Of a stretch of 64,000 bases of DNA, positions 29,229 through 36,796 are shown piece after piece. The notes beneath the pieces were generated by a model that was not told the DNA's origin, did not search any database, and worked only from the letters and a program-made list of their open reading frames with translations. The DNA is from Xanthobacter autotrophicus (GTDB lineage Bacteria; Pseudomonadota; Alphaproteobacteria; Rhizobiales; Xanthobacteraceae), in the NCBI RefSeq assembly GCF_043194295.1, contig NZ_JBAFVK010000001.1, one strand, 5' to 3'. Both the position numbers and the translations under genes were made by a program. Position 1 is the stretch's first letter. The number at the start of each line of letters is the position of its first letter.

Positions 29229-30395
29229 ATGACCATACGCATCGTGCCGGCCACTCTCGCGTGCGCGGCGAGCCTTCTGGCGGCGGGCGTCGTGACCGGT
29301 GCCACCACGGGCACCGCCGCGGCCCAGCAGAGCCAGGCGCTCAAAGAGATTCCCGCCGACAAGGCCAAGCTCACCGGCGCCATGACCGTGGACTACAATT
29401 CCCGCTCCGCGCGCTCCACCAGCGGCACCGACCTTTATGAGATTTCCGATCTCGCGGTAGCCGACCTCATGATCCTGAAGGGATCGGTGCAGCGCACGCC
29501 GGGCAAGAGCCTCGTCTATTCGGTGAAATTCGACGTGGTGAACCCGTCGAACCCCTCCCAGATCGCGCGCGAGGTGGCGATCCTGCGCGGCGACCTGCAG
29601 ATCGACAACAACGGGCGCTACATTCCCGATGCCGGCCGCCTGCGCATCGACGTGGTGAAGGGCAACCAGACCACCTCGGCGTTCGGCGGCTCGATCCAGG
29701 GTCGCAACGTGTCGCGCTGGTGGGAGGTGGGCGAGCAATTCCGCAAGGCCCAGAAGGAAGCCACCAAGATCTATTCCCGCGTGGTGGACGGCAAGACCGT
29801 GTCCATCCAGGTGAAGAACCCGGACCCGCTGCGCTTCGAGCGCACCCAGCTCGCCGCCGGGCCGTTCTCCTTCCTGCCGGAGACCCGCGTGTCCGGAAAC
29901 CTCGACTACGACTATGAGCTGGGCAACTGGCTGACCGACGCCAACGGCGTCAGCTTCAGCTATGCGGTGGCCGACCGCTCCTTCACCGACCGGGTGTCCG
30001 GCTCCATCCGCTTCGTGGAGGAGAACGGCACCTTCAGCGACAAGGCGGGCAAGAAGAAGCCCTATACCGGCTATTACGAGTACAACCTGCGCTGGAACGA
30101 GCAGCCGGCGAACACCGACCAGTCCTTCTTCGACGCCGGGGCGGCGCAGGCGCAGTCCGATGCGTTCTTCTCCAGCGCCGACCAGTCGAAGCCGGGGCTC
30201 TACGGCCGCGTCTACTACAACGACAGCGAGGACGCCTGCCGGCGCGTGAAGGGCGACGACGGCAAGGACAAGTGCGTCGGCCCCACCCGCTCCGAGGTGA
30301 CCTGGGACCTGAAGGCGGAAAAGCTCACTTATGCCCAGCTCGCCAACTGGGTGAAGCTGGAGCAGCTCATCCTCGGCCCGCTGACCGACGAGTGA
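29229..30395 (+). CDS. Hypothetical secreted protein (periplasmic or outer-membrane associated)
   Basis: The 388-residue protein begins with a Sec signal peptide (TIRIVPATLACAASLLAAGVV, likely cleavage after AAAQ near residue 33). The mature part is hydrophilic, Tyr/Asp/Ser-rich and beta-strand-like, with many YSVKFDVVNP-type alternations and one Cys pair near the end. No family is recognised. The start at 29229 is preferred over 29220 because GAGGGG upstream is then correctly spaced. Confidence 0.7.
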   Translation: MTIRIVPATLACAASLLAAGVVTGATTGTAAAQQSQALKEIPADKAKLTGAMTVDYNSRSARSTSGTDLYEISDLAVADLMILKGSVQRTPGKSLVYSVKFDVVNPSNPSQIAREVAILRGDLQIDNNGRYIPDAGRLRIDVVKGNQTTSAFGGSIQGRNVSRWWEVGEQFRKAQKEATKIYSRVVDGKTVSIQVKNPDPLRFERTQLAAGPFSFLPETRVSGNLDYDYELGNWLTDANGVSFSYAVADRSFTDRVSGSIRFVEENGTFSDKAGKKKPYTGYYEYNLRWNEQPANTDQSFFDAGAAQAQSDAFFSSADQSKPGLYGRVYYNDSEDACRRVKGDDGKDKCVGPTRSEVTWDLKAEKLTYAQLANWVKLEQLILGPLTDE

Positions 30396-30517
30396 GCGGG
30401 GAAGGGGGGCGATCGGGGGGAGGATTGGGACGAGGGAGTGAAGGGATGCACGGCCTTTGGCCTGTGTTTATCCCGTTCCGCTCCCCTCGTTGCGGTCATC
30501 GCCGGGCTGGTCCGCTT

Positions 30518-30621
30518 CCTCTCCCGCTTGCGGGGGAGGGGGCAGCGCCCTTGCCGCGAACGGTCTGCTAGATGGAGAGGCCCCATCCCCCTCCCTGCCC
30601 TCCCCCGCAAGCGGGAGAGGG
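30518..30621. repeat. Family C palindromic repeat, copy C3
   Basis: The ends CTCTCCCGCTTGCGGGGGAG and CTCCCCCGCAAGCGGGAGAG pair almost perfectly around about 60 bp. It separates the secreted hypothetical gene from the convergent XRE-cupin regulator and leaves little other sequence in the gap. Confidence 0.82.
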
Positions 30622-30662
30622 TTGGCAGCGATCCCGGCTGCCGCGCCCCTCACTGCCGCCCC

Positions 30663-31274
30663 TCACTCCAGCACGGCGGCCTTCAGCAGGCACACCATGA
30701 AGGCGCGGGCGGGGGCATCGGTGCGGTTGCGGATGATGTGGCGGCGGTCGCAGCGATAGCGCACCGTCTCGCCTTCCTTCACGGTCTCGATGACGCCGCC
30801 CACCTCCACCTCCAGCGTGCCCTTGAGCACGGTGAGGCACTCCACCGCGCCGCGCTGGTGGCCGTCGGAATCCAGCTCGCCGCCGGGGGCGGCGTCCATA
30901 TCGTAATATTGCAGCCACTCCACCGTCTTGATCCAGCCGATGATGGAGAGCCGCACCAGCCCGTCCTCGGACAACAGGATCGGCGTGTCGGCGCGGGTCA
31001 GCTTCTCCACGAAGGGGGCGTCGTCGGAGGAGGCGAGCACCCGCTCCACCGTCATGTCCAGCGCCTGCGACAGGCGCCACACGGTGGCCAGCGTCGGGTT
31101 GGTCTCGTTGCGCTCGATCTGGCTGATGATGGATTTCGCCACGCCGGACTGCTCGGCGAGTTCGGACAGGGAGAGGTTGTAGGCCTTGCGCAGGCGCTGG
31201 ATGGTCTTGCCGAGCTGGCCGGTGATGACCTGCGCACCGGTCTCGAGGGTGTTCCCGCGCTCCTTGACTGCCAT
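30663..31274 (-). CDS. XRE-family transcriptional regulator with C-terminal cupin
   Basis: The 203-residue protein has an HTH_XRE domain (about 20-78, LSLSELAEQSGVAKSIISQIERNETNPTLATVWRL) and a cupin_2 sensor domain (about 120-195). This architecture (SutR/PuuR-like) usually senses a small metabolite and represses nearby uptake or catabolic genes. It lies 114 bp downstream of thiD on the same strand; co-regulation is not evident. Confidence 0.9.
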   Translation of the reverse strand: MAVKERGNTLETGAQVITGQLGKTIQRLRKAYNLSLSELAEQSGVAKSIISQIERNETNPTLATVWRLSQALDMTVERVLASSDDAPFVEKLTRADTPILLSEDGLVRLSIIGWIKTVEWLQYYDMDAAPGGELDSDGHQRGAVECLTVLKGTLEVEVGGVIETVKEGETVRYRCDRRHIIRNRTDAPARAFMVCLLKAAVLE

Positions 31275-31388
31275 GCCCCGCGATCCTTAATTCCGAACAA
31301 ACGTTCGCTGCGCCGGACGATACTCAGCAAAGCGGCGCGAGGGAAGCGGCTGTTGCACGGAAAAAGGTGGCCCGGTGCCAGCTCGCGC

Positions 31389-32201
31389 TCATTTCCCCCA
31401 CAGCTCGAAGAAATGATGCACCGGACCGTGGCCGGCGCCGATGTCCAGTTCGTCCGCCGCAGCGATGGCGCCGGAGATATAGGCCTTGGCCCGGCCGACG
31501 GAGGTCTTGAGGTCTGATCCGCTGGCCAGCCCCGCCGTGATGGCGGAGGAGAGGGTGCAGCCGGTGCCGTGGGTGTTGCGCGAGGGGTGGCGGCGGGCGG
31601 CAAAGCGCGTCACCTCGCCGGGGGTGATGAGCAGGTCCACGCTCTCCGGGCCGGTGCCATGCCCGCCCTTCATCAGCACCGATCCGGCGCCGAGGGCGAG
31701 CAGCGCTTCGCCCTGCCGGCGCATGTCGTCCTCGCTCTCGGCCACCGATACGCCCAGCAGCTCCGCCGCCTCCGGCAGATTGGGGGTGATGAGGTGGGCG
31801 AGCGGGATGAGCACGGCTTTCAGGTCTTGGAGCGAATCGTCGGCGAGCAGGCGCGCGCCGGAGGCAGCCACCATTACCGGATCCAGCACCACGGGGCCGG
31901 CGCCGTGGCGGGTGAGCCCCTCGGCCACCGTGCGGATGGCGCCGGGGCGCGACAGCATGCCGATCTTCACCGCGTTGACGGCGAGGTCGGAAAACACCGC
32001 GTCCATCTGGGCGGCGATGAAGGCGTCGGGCACGTCGTGGATGGCGCTGACGCCAAGGGTGTTCTGGGCGGTGAGGGCGGTGATGACGCTGGCGCCATAG
32101 GCTCCCAGCGCGGAAAAGGCCTTCAGGTCCGCCTGGATGCCGGCGCCGCCGCTGGAATCCGAGCCGGCGATGGTGAGGGCGATGGGGACCTTCCGCGACA
32201 T
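31389..32201 (-). CDS. Hydroxymethylpyrimidine/phosphomethylpyrimidine kinase ThiD
   Basis: ThiD performs two successive phosphorylations of HMP to HMP-PP in thiamine synthesis. The 270-residue protein opens with IALTIAGSDSSGGAGIQADLK, the ribokinase-fold substrate loop, and has the ATP-side motif NTHGTGCTLSSAI with the catalytic Asp equivalent near GTGC. The start at 32201 matches the family; longer upstream extension is non-coding. No TPP riboswitch signature was seen. Confidence 0.95.
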   Translation of the reverse strand: MSRKVPIALTIAGSDSSGGAGIQADLKAFSALGAYGASVITALTAQNTLGVSAIHDVPDAFIAAQMDAVFSDLAVNAVKIGMLSRPGAIRTVAEGLTRHGAGPVVLDPVMVAASGARLLADDSLQDLKAVLIPLAHLITPNLPEAAELLGVSVAESEDDMRRQGEALLALGAGSVLMKGGHGTGPESVDLLITPGEVTRFAARRHPSRNTHGTGCTLSSAITAGLASGSDLKTSVGRAKAYISGAIAAADELDIGAGHGPVHHFFELWGK

Positions 32202-32328
32202 GGACCTGCCTTGCTTCGTTCTCGGGGTGAGGCACGGCCACCCTTGCCAGTCCCGGCGGTTTTGTCCACCTTGGCGCCGCCGCCCGACCGCCGGGCGTGT
32301 CGTGGTCCCGCTCAAGCGGAGTTCAGCC

Positions 32329-32565
32329 GTGGTTCCCTTCTTCGTCCAGATCAAGTGCCAGCTCGGGAAGTCCTACGAGGTGGCCGACGCCATCGCCAAT
32401 GCGGAGATCGCCTCCGAGATCTATTCCACGGCGGGCGAGTTCGATCTGCTCATCAAGTTCTACGTGGAAGAGGGCACGGACATCGGCCACTTCGTGAACC
32501 AGAAGGTGCAGACCTTCCCCGGCATCCAGGATACCCGCACCATCATCACCTTCAAGGCGTTCTGA
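32329..32565 (+). CDS. Stand-alone Lrp/AsnC ligand-binding (RAM) domain protein
   Basis: A 78-residue protein consisting only of an alpha-beta RAM domain (VPFFVQIKCQLGKSYEVADA, YSTAGEFDLLIKFY, TFPGIQDTRTIITF), without the DNA-binding half. Such proteins bind amino acids and may oligomerise with or modulate full-length Lrp regulators. The start is GTG, supported by GGAG at 32318-32321. It is divergent from thiD, with overlapping upstream regions. Confidence 0.88.
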   Translation: MVPFFVQIKCQLGKSYEVADAIANAEIASEIYSTAGEFDLLIKFYVEEGTDIGHFVNQKVQTFPGIQDTRTIITFKAF

Positions 32566-32605
32566 GCGCTCTTTTGGGAAGTTCGATACGATCCCTGATC
32601 ACTCC

Positions 32606-32715
32606 CGTCATGGCCGGGCTTGACCCGGCCATCCACGCGGCAAGGCTGGGCTCAACTTTCGCAAGCTAGAGCAGGCGGCACGGCGTGGATGCCCGGGACA
32701 AGCCCGGGCATGACG
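32606..32715. repeat. Family A palindromic repeat, copy A2
   Basis: The ends CGTCATGGCCGGGCTTGACC and GGACAAGCCCGGGCATGACG pair around a variable core. It lies between the RAM-domain gene and ugpE, where convergent transcription would meet. Confidence 0.85.
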
Positions 32716-32767
32716 GTTGGTGAGGACGTGACCCGATCGCAACGTGCGACTGCGCTCTCAGACCCAC

Positions 32768-33619
32768 TCACTTCTCCGTCTCGGTCAGCCCGCGCACGAA
32801 CAGTCGTTGCAGCGCCGCGATCACCAGCACCGGGGGCACCAGCGCCAGGATGGCGGTGGCCATCACCAGGTGCCACACCGGGTCCGCCTCCGTCGCCGCG
32901 CCCACGAGGCGGCGGATGCCCATCACTACGGTGAAATAGCTGGCATCCGTCGTCACCAGCAGCGGCCACAGATACTGGTTCCAGCCGTAGAGGAACAGGA
33001 TCACGAACAGGGCCGCGATGTTGGTGCGTGAGAGCGGCAACAGGATCGACCAGAAGAAGCGGAGCGGCCCCGCGCCGTCGATGAGGGCGGCTTCCGTCAG
33101 CTCGTCCGGGATGGTCATGAACACCTGCCGGAACAGGAAGGTGGCCGTGGCGCTGGCGATCAGCGGCACCGTGAGGCCGGCGTAGGAATTGAGAAGATCC
33201 AGTCGCGCCGCCACCTCGAAGGTGGGCAGGATTCGCACCTCCACCGGCAGCATCAGCGTCATGAAGATGAGCCAGAAGGCCGGCACCCGCAGCGGAAAGC
33301 GGAAATAGCAGATGGCGAAGGCGGACAGGATGGAGATGGAGATCTTCCCCGCCGCGATCACCACCGCCACCACCAGCGAGTTCCACAGCATGGGGCCCAC
33401 CGGCGGGATGCCCGCCGTGGATGAGCCGGTGGTGAGCGCGAGGCGGTAGTTTTCCACGAGATGCGGGCCGGGCACGAGGCCCACGCGGCCGGAGAGGAAA
33501 TCCGTGCCCGCATAGGTGGAGGCGACGAACGCCACATAGAGCGGCAGCATCATCACCGCCGCCCCGGCGATGAGCACCAGATGGGCGAACAGCAGGGACA
33601 GGCGCGAGGTGCCGGCCAT
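32768..33619 (-). CDS. sn-Glycerol-3-phosphate ABC transporter permease UgpE
   Basis: The 283-residue inner-membrane permease has six predicted helices and the MalG-type EAA loop ELTEAALIDGAGPLRFFWSILLPL (about 186-209), the ATPase contact. The resemblance to UgpE (MLPVEVRILPTFEVAARLDLLNSYAGLTVPLIASA) supports glycerol-3-phosphate uptake. Its start overlaps the ugpA stop by one base. It is the last gene of the cluster: no ugpC ATPase follows. Confidence 0.9.
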   Translation of the reverse strand: MAGTSRLSLLFAHLVLIAGAAVMMLPLYVAFVASTYAGTDFLSGRVGLVPGPHLVENYRLALTTGSSTAGIPPVGPMLWNSLVVAVVIAAGKISISILSAFAICYFRFPLRVPAFWLIFMTLMLPVEVRILPTFEVAARLDLLNSYAGLTVPLIASATATFLFRQVFMTIPDELTEAALIDGAGPLRFFWSILLPLSRTNIAALFVILFLYGWNQYLWPLLVTTDASYFTVVMGIRRLVGAATEADPVWHLVMATAILALVPPVLVIAALQRLFVRGLTETEK

Positions 33620-34503
33620 CAATAGCTCACCTTGCGCTCGATATGGCGGAACTGGAGCGCGGTCAGCGCCACCACGATCACCAGCAGCACCACCGACTGG
33701 GCCGACGAGCCGCCGAGGTCCAGCCCCTCGAAGCCATCGCGAAATACCTTGTAGACGAGGATGGTGGTGGCCCGCCCCGGCCCGCCACCGGTGGTGGCGT
33801 GGATGATGCCGAAGGTGTCGAAGAAGGCGTAGGTGAGGTTCACCACCAGCAGGAAGAAGGTGGTAGGCGCGAGCAGCGGGAAGACGATGTGGCGGAAGCG
33901 CTGGAACGGCCCGGCGCCATCGAGCGCCGCCGCCTCCAGCGCGCCCTGGGGGATGGCATGCAAGCCAGCGTAGAAGAACAGGAAATTGTAGCTCACCTGC
34001 TTCCACGCCGCGGCGAGGATGACCAGCGTCAGCGCCTGCCCGCCGTCGAGCACATGGTTCCAGGAGATGCCCATGGTGCGCAGGGCGCGGGCGACCATGC
34101 CCACGGACGGGTCGAACATGAACAGCCACAGCACGCCCGCGACCGCCGGCGCCACCGCATAGGGCCAGACGAGGAGCACCTGATAGAGCCCGGCCGCCTT
34201 GCCCAGCGCATCCGCCGCCGCCGCGAACAGGAGGCCGAGGCCCATGGCCAGCGCGGTGACGCAGAAGGCGAACAGGAAGGACACGCCCACCGCCTCCAGA
34301 TAGGCCGGATCGCGCAGCAAGGCAGCGAAATTGGCGAGCCCGACGAAGGTGCTGCCCAGCCCGAACGCATCCTGCGCGAACAAAGACGAGACCAGCGCTT
34401 CCCCCGCCGGCCACACGAAGAACACGAGCGTCACCGCCACCTGCGGCAACAGCAGCAGATAGGGCGTGATCTTGCCGGGGAAGGTGACGCGCTTGGCTTG
34501 CAT
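33619..34503 (-). CDS. sn-Glycerol-3-phosphate ABC transporter permease UgpA
   Basis: The 294-residue permease of the MalF/UgpA type has six helices and the EAA loop IPQGALEAAALDGAGPFQRFRHIVFPLL (about 184-211). Together with UgpE it would form the membrane channel. It is coupled to ugpE by a TGATG overlap and preceded by a small lipoprotein gene that ends 8 bp upstream. Confidence 0.92.
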   Translation of the reverse strand: MQAKRVTFPGKITPYLLLLPQVAVTLVFFVWPAGEALVSSLFAQDAFGLGSTFVGLANFAALLRDPAYLEAVGVSFLFAFCVTALAMGLGLLFAAAADALGKAAGLYQVLLVWPYAVAPAVAGVLWLFMFDPSVGMVARALRTMGISWNHVLDGGQALTLVILAAAWKQVSYNFLFFYAGLHAIPQGALEAAALDGAGPFQRFRHIVFPLLAPTTFFLLVVNLTYAFFDTFGIIHATTGGGPGRATTILVYKVFRDGFEGLDLGGSSAQSVVLLVIVVALTALQFRHIERKVSY

Positions 34504-34511
34504 GGGAGGCG

Positions 34512-34916
34512 CTAAGGCCGGACCGGCCGGGCAGGGGGAGCCTCGACGGATATATTGATCTTCATGCCGTCGGGAAACAGGTGGCCAATATATGAATCAA
34601 TCTTGATGGTGATATTTTTGTCGTCGCAGCTAATGGAAATACCGTGCCCGTCCGAATCTGGAAGTTCAATGATGTTGAATTTTTTGTTATTATACTCCAA
34701 AATGGCTGTTTCCGATATAGACGAATTGAATGCTGGAAATCCATTGTGGAGTATAGACGACGTATATATCTTGTAGTCTGATCTGTCGGTGCAAAAACCC
34801 ACCGGCTTCAGTTGCTCATCGGAACATCCGCCGACGAGAAATGCGAGGCTGAGCGCGGCGGCCCGGAGCCCGAAAGATCCGATACAAACTCTGCTCCGGG
34901 ATGGAACGCCCGCCAT
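34512..34916 (-). CDS. Small lipoprotein of unknown function, AT-rich body, within ugp cluster
   Basis: The 134-residue protein has a lipoprotein signal: basic start, helix RAAALSLAFLVGG and lipobox LVGGC with Cys at about residue 30. The mature part has no recognised domain. Base composition changes sharply: the signal-coding part is GC-rich like the genome, while 34550-34790 is AT-rich with runs such as ATTTTTTGTTATTATAC. That mixture suggests an acquired or chimeric gene inserted between ugpB and ugpA in the same orientation. The start at 34916 is set by the signal peptide. Confidence 0.72.
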   Translation of the reverse strand: MAGVPSRSRVCIGSFGLRAAALSLAFLVGGCSDEQLKPVGFCTDRSDYKIYTSSILHNGFPAFNSSISETAILEYNNKKFNIIELPDSDGHGISISCDDKNITIKIDSYIGHLFPDGMKINISVEAPPARPVRP

Positions 34917-34984
34917 GAACTCATAGCCCTCCGGGGGATGGATGGCGCGCTGGCTCCGAGGCCGCGCGCCATCCCGCGTTGTAA

Positions 34985-36313
34985 TCACGGATTGGCCTTC
35001 TCGAACGCCCGCAGTTGCTCATTCCCGCGCGCCTCGGCGGCGGCGAGGGCGGCTTGCGGCGTCTTCTGGCCGGCCAGCGTCGCCTCCAGCTCCTCCTCGA
35101 TAATGTCGCGGATCTGGAGGAAATTGCCGAAGCGCAGGCCCTTGGAATTGGCGGTGGGCGGGTTCAGCGTCATCTGGCGGATGGAGACATCGGTGCCGGG
35201 GTTCTTCTCATAGAAGCCCTGGGCGCGGGAGAGGTCGTAGGCGGCCTGGGTAATGGGCAGGTAGCCCGTGTTCTGGTGCCACCAGGCCTGCACCTCGGGC
35301 CGCGACAGATAGCCGAAGAACTTGGCCACCCCCTTGTATTCCTCAGCCGGACGGCCGGTGAGCACCCACAAGGTGGCGCCGCCGATGATGGAGTTCTGCG
35401 GCGCGCCCTTAACGTCGGGCCAATAGGGCATCATGCCGTAGCCCAGCTCGAATTTGGAATTGGCGAGGATGCCCGCCCGCGCCGCCGAGGAGCCGATGCT
35501 CATGGCGCATTCGCCGGAGAAGAATTTCGGGTCGGCCTTCGACTGGCGGCCGCCATAATCGTAGATCCTGGTCTTCTGCCAGCGGGCGAGGGCCTCCCAA
35601 TGCTTCTGCGTCAGCGGGTTGGCGATGGTGAGGCGGGTGGCGGTGCCGCCCAGCCCGTTCTCCAGCGTGCCCACGGGCACATTGTGCCAGGCGGAGAGGT
35701 TCTCGACATTCACCCAGCTCGGCCACTGGGTGGTGAAGCCGCACGGCACCCCGGCCGCCTGCACCTTCAGCGCCGCCGCTTCCATCTCGGGCCAGGTCCT
35801 GGGCGGGGTTTCCGGATCGAGCCCGGCTTTGCGGAACAGGTCCTTGTTCACATAGAGGATGGGGGTCGAGGAATTGAACGGGAACGACAGCATGTTGCCG
35901 GCCGTGTCGGTGTAGTAGCCCGTGACCGCCGGCAAATAGGCCTTGGGGTCGAACGGCTCGCCGGCGTCGGCCATGAGCTTGTAGGTGGGATAGATGGCGC
36001 CCTTGGCGCTCATCATGGTGGCGGTGCCCACCTCGAACACCTGCACGATGGCCGGGTGCTGCTTGGCGCGGAAGGCAGCGATGGCCCCGGTCATGGCCTC
36101 GGGATAGGTGCCCTTGAACACCGGGACGATTCTGTACTCGCTTTGGGTGGCGTTGAAATCAGCTGCGAGCTTTTCCAGCTTCTCCCCCAGCGGGCCGGCC
36201 ATGGCGTGCCACCACTGGATCTGGGTCTGCGCCGCCGCCGGCTGGGCGAGGGCTGCGGCGAAGGCGGAGACGACGAGCGCCGTGAGCACGCCGCGTCGGG
36301 ACGAATGGACCAT
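34985..36313 (-). CDS. sn-Glycerol-3-phosphate-binding periplasmic protein UgpB
   Basis: The 442-residue solute-binding protein has a Sec signal peptide (cleavage after AAAQ near residue 29) and typical family-1 extracellular binding protein segments: TQIQWWHAMAGPLGEKLEKLAADFN, GTYPEAMTGAIAAFRAKQHPAIVQVFEVGTATMM and GGATLWVLTGRP. It delivers glycerol-3-phosphate or its diesters to UgpAE. The start at 36313 follows GGAGG. A direct repeat of CTGTCAT upstream suggests phosphate control. Confidence 0.93.
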   Translation of the reverse strand: MVHSSRRGVLTALVVSAFAAALAQPAAAQTQIQWWHAMAGPLGEKLEKLAADFNATQSEYRIVPVFKGTYPEAMTGAIAAFRAKQHPAIVQVFEVGTATMMSAKGAIYPTYKLMADAGEPFDPKAYLPAVTGYYTDTAGNMLSFPFNSSTPILYVNKDLFRKAGLDPETPPRTWPEMEAAALKVQAAGVPCGFTTQWPSWVNVENLSAWHNVPVGTLENGLGGTATRLTIANPLTQKHWEALARWQKTRIYDYGGRQSKADPKFFSGECAMSIGSSAARAGILANSKFELGYGMMPYWPDVKGAPQNSIIGGATLWVLTGRPAEEYKGVAKFFGYLSRPEVQAWWHQNTGYLPITQAAYDLSRAQGFYEKNPGTDVSIRQMTLNPPTANSKGLRFGNFLQIRDIIEEELEATLAGQKTPQAALAAAEARGNEQLRAFEKANP

Positions 36314-36391
36314 GTGAGCCTCCACGGAAAGCGGCGGTGCCGTGCGGCCCGCGTCAGATCCGGATGGATGAAGTCCTAGCGTTACCGTTCC

Positions 36392-36411
36392 ATGACAGAC
36401 GGCGATGACAG
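36392..36411 (-). promoter_or_regulatory. Pho-box-like direct repeat upstream of ugpB
   Basis: On the minus strand CTGTCAT occurs twice (36411-36405 and 36398-36392) separated by 6 bp, about 80 bp before the ugpB start. PhoB half-sites have this sequence, and ugp operons are classical Pho regulon members. The normal spacing is 4 bp, so this is a non-canonical or decayed box. Confidence 0.5.
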
Positions 36412-36518
36412 GCGACGATCAAGGCGCCAAAGACACGCCGCGACCAGACCGCCGCCATCCTGCCGCAGGGCATGCCCCCGGCGCCAGAGGCGGGGGAGCG
36501 CCGGCCGCTTCTAACCAT

Positions 36519-36623
36519 CGTCACTCTCCGGCTTGACCGGAGGGTCCATCTCGCCGCTTTCCAAGTCCCCGCCGCTTGGTCCCGGCGGCGGCATGGGCCG
36601 TCCGGTCAAGCCGGACGGCGACG
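36519..36623. repeat. Family B palindromic repeat, copy B3 (upstream of acyltransferase 1)
   Basis: The ends CGTCACTCTCCGGCTTGACC and GGTCAAGCCGGACGGCGACG enclose a core closely similar to B4 and B5 (CATCTCGCCGCTTTCCAAG). A family C half-arm follows near 36640. The remainder of the 36314-36796 gap holds the ugpB promoter region on one side and the acyltransferase leader on the other. Confidence 0.87.
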
Positions 36624-36796
36624 GGGGGCTCAAACTCCCCCGCACGCGGGAGAGGGGGCCACGGCTCTTTCGAACCGAGACACCTCCCCCTCCCCAGCCC
36701 TCTCGACCGTGCCCCCGATTTGCCGGCTTGGAGCCGCTGGGCTATGGAAAGCGGGCGGAGAGGACGTGGAAGCGTCACGGATCAGGGCGGAATCGG

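Noticed and set aside
31389..32201. TPP riboswitch upstream of thiD
   Set aside because: No CUGAGA or ACCUGA-type core elements are seen between 32202 and 32400 on the minus strand.
32202..32354. Upstream start for thiD adding 51 residues
   Set aside because: The extension runs through the promoter region of the divergent RAM-domain gene and is not conserved-looking; the family starts at the IALTIAGSDSSGG region.
36533..36796. Upstream start for acyltransferase 1
   Set aside because: The added 88 residues are translated from family B and C repeats. The paralogue starts at the same MGLAYRADVDG.
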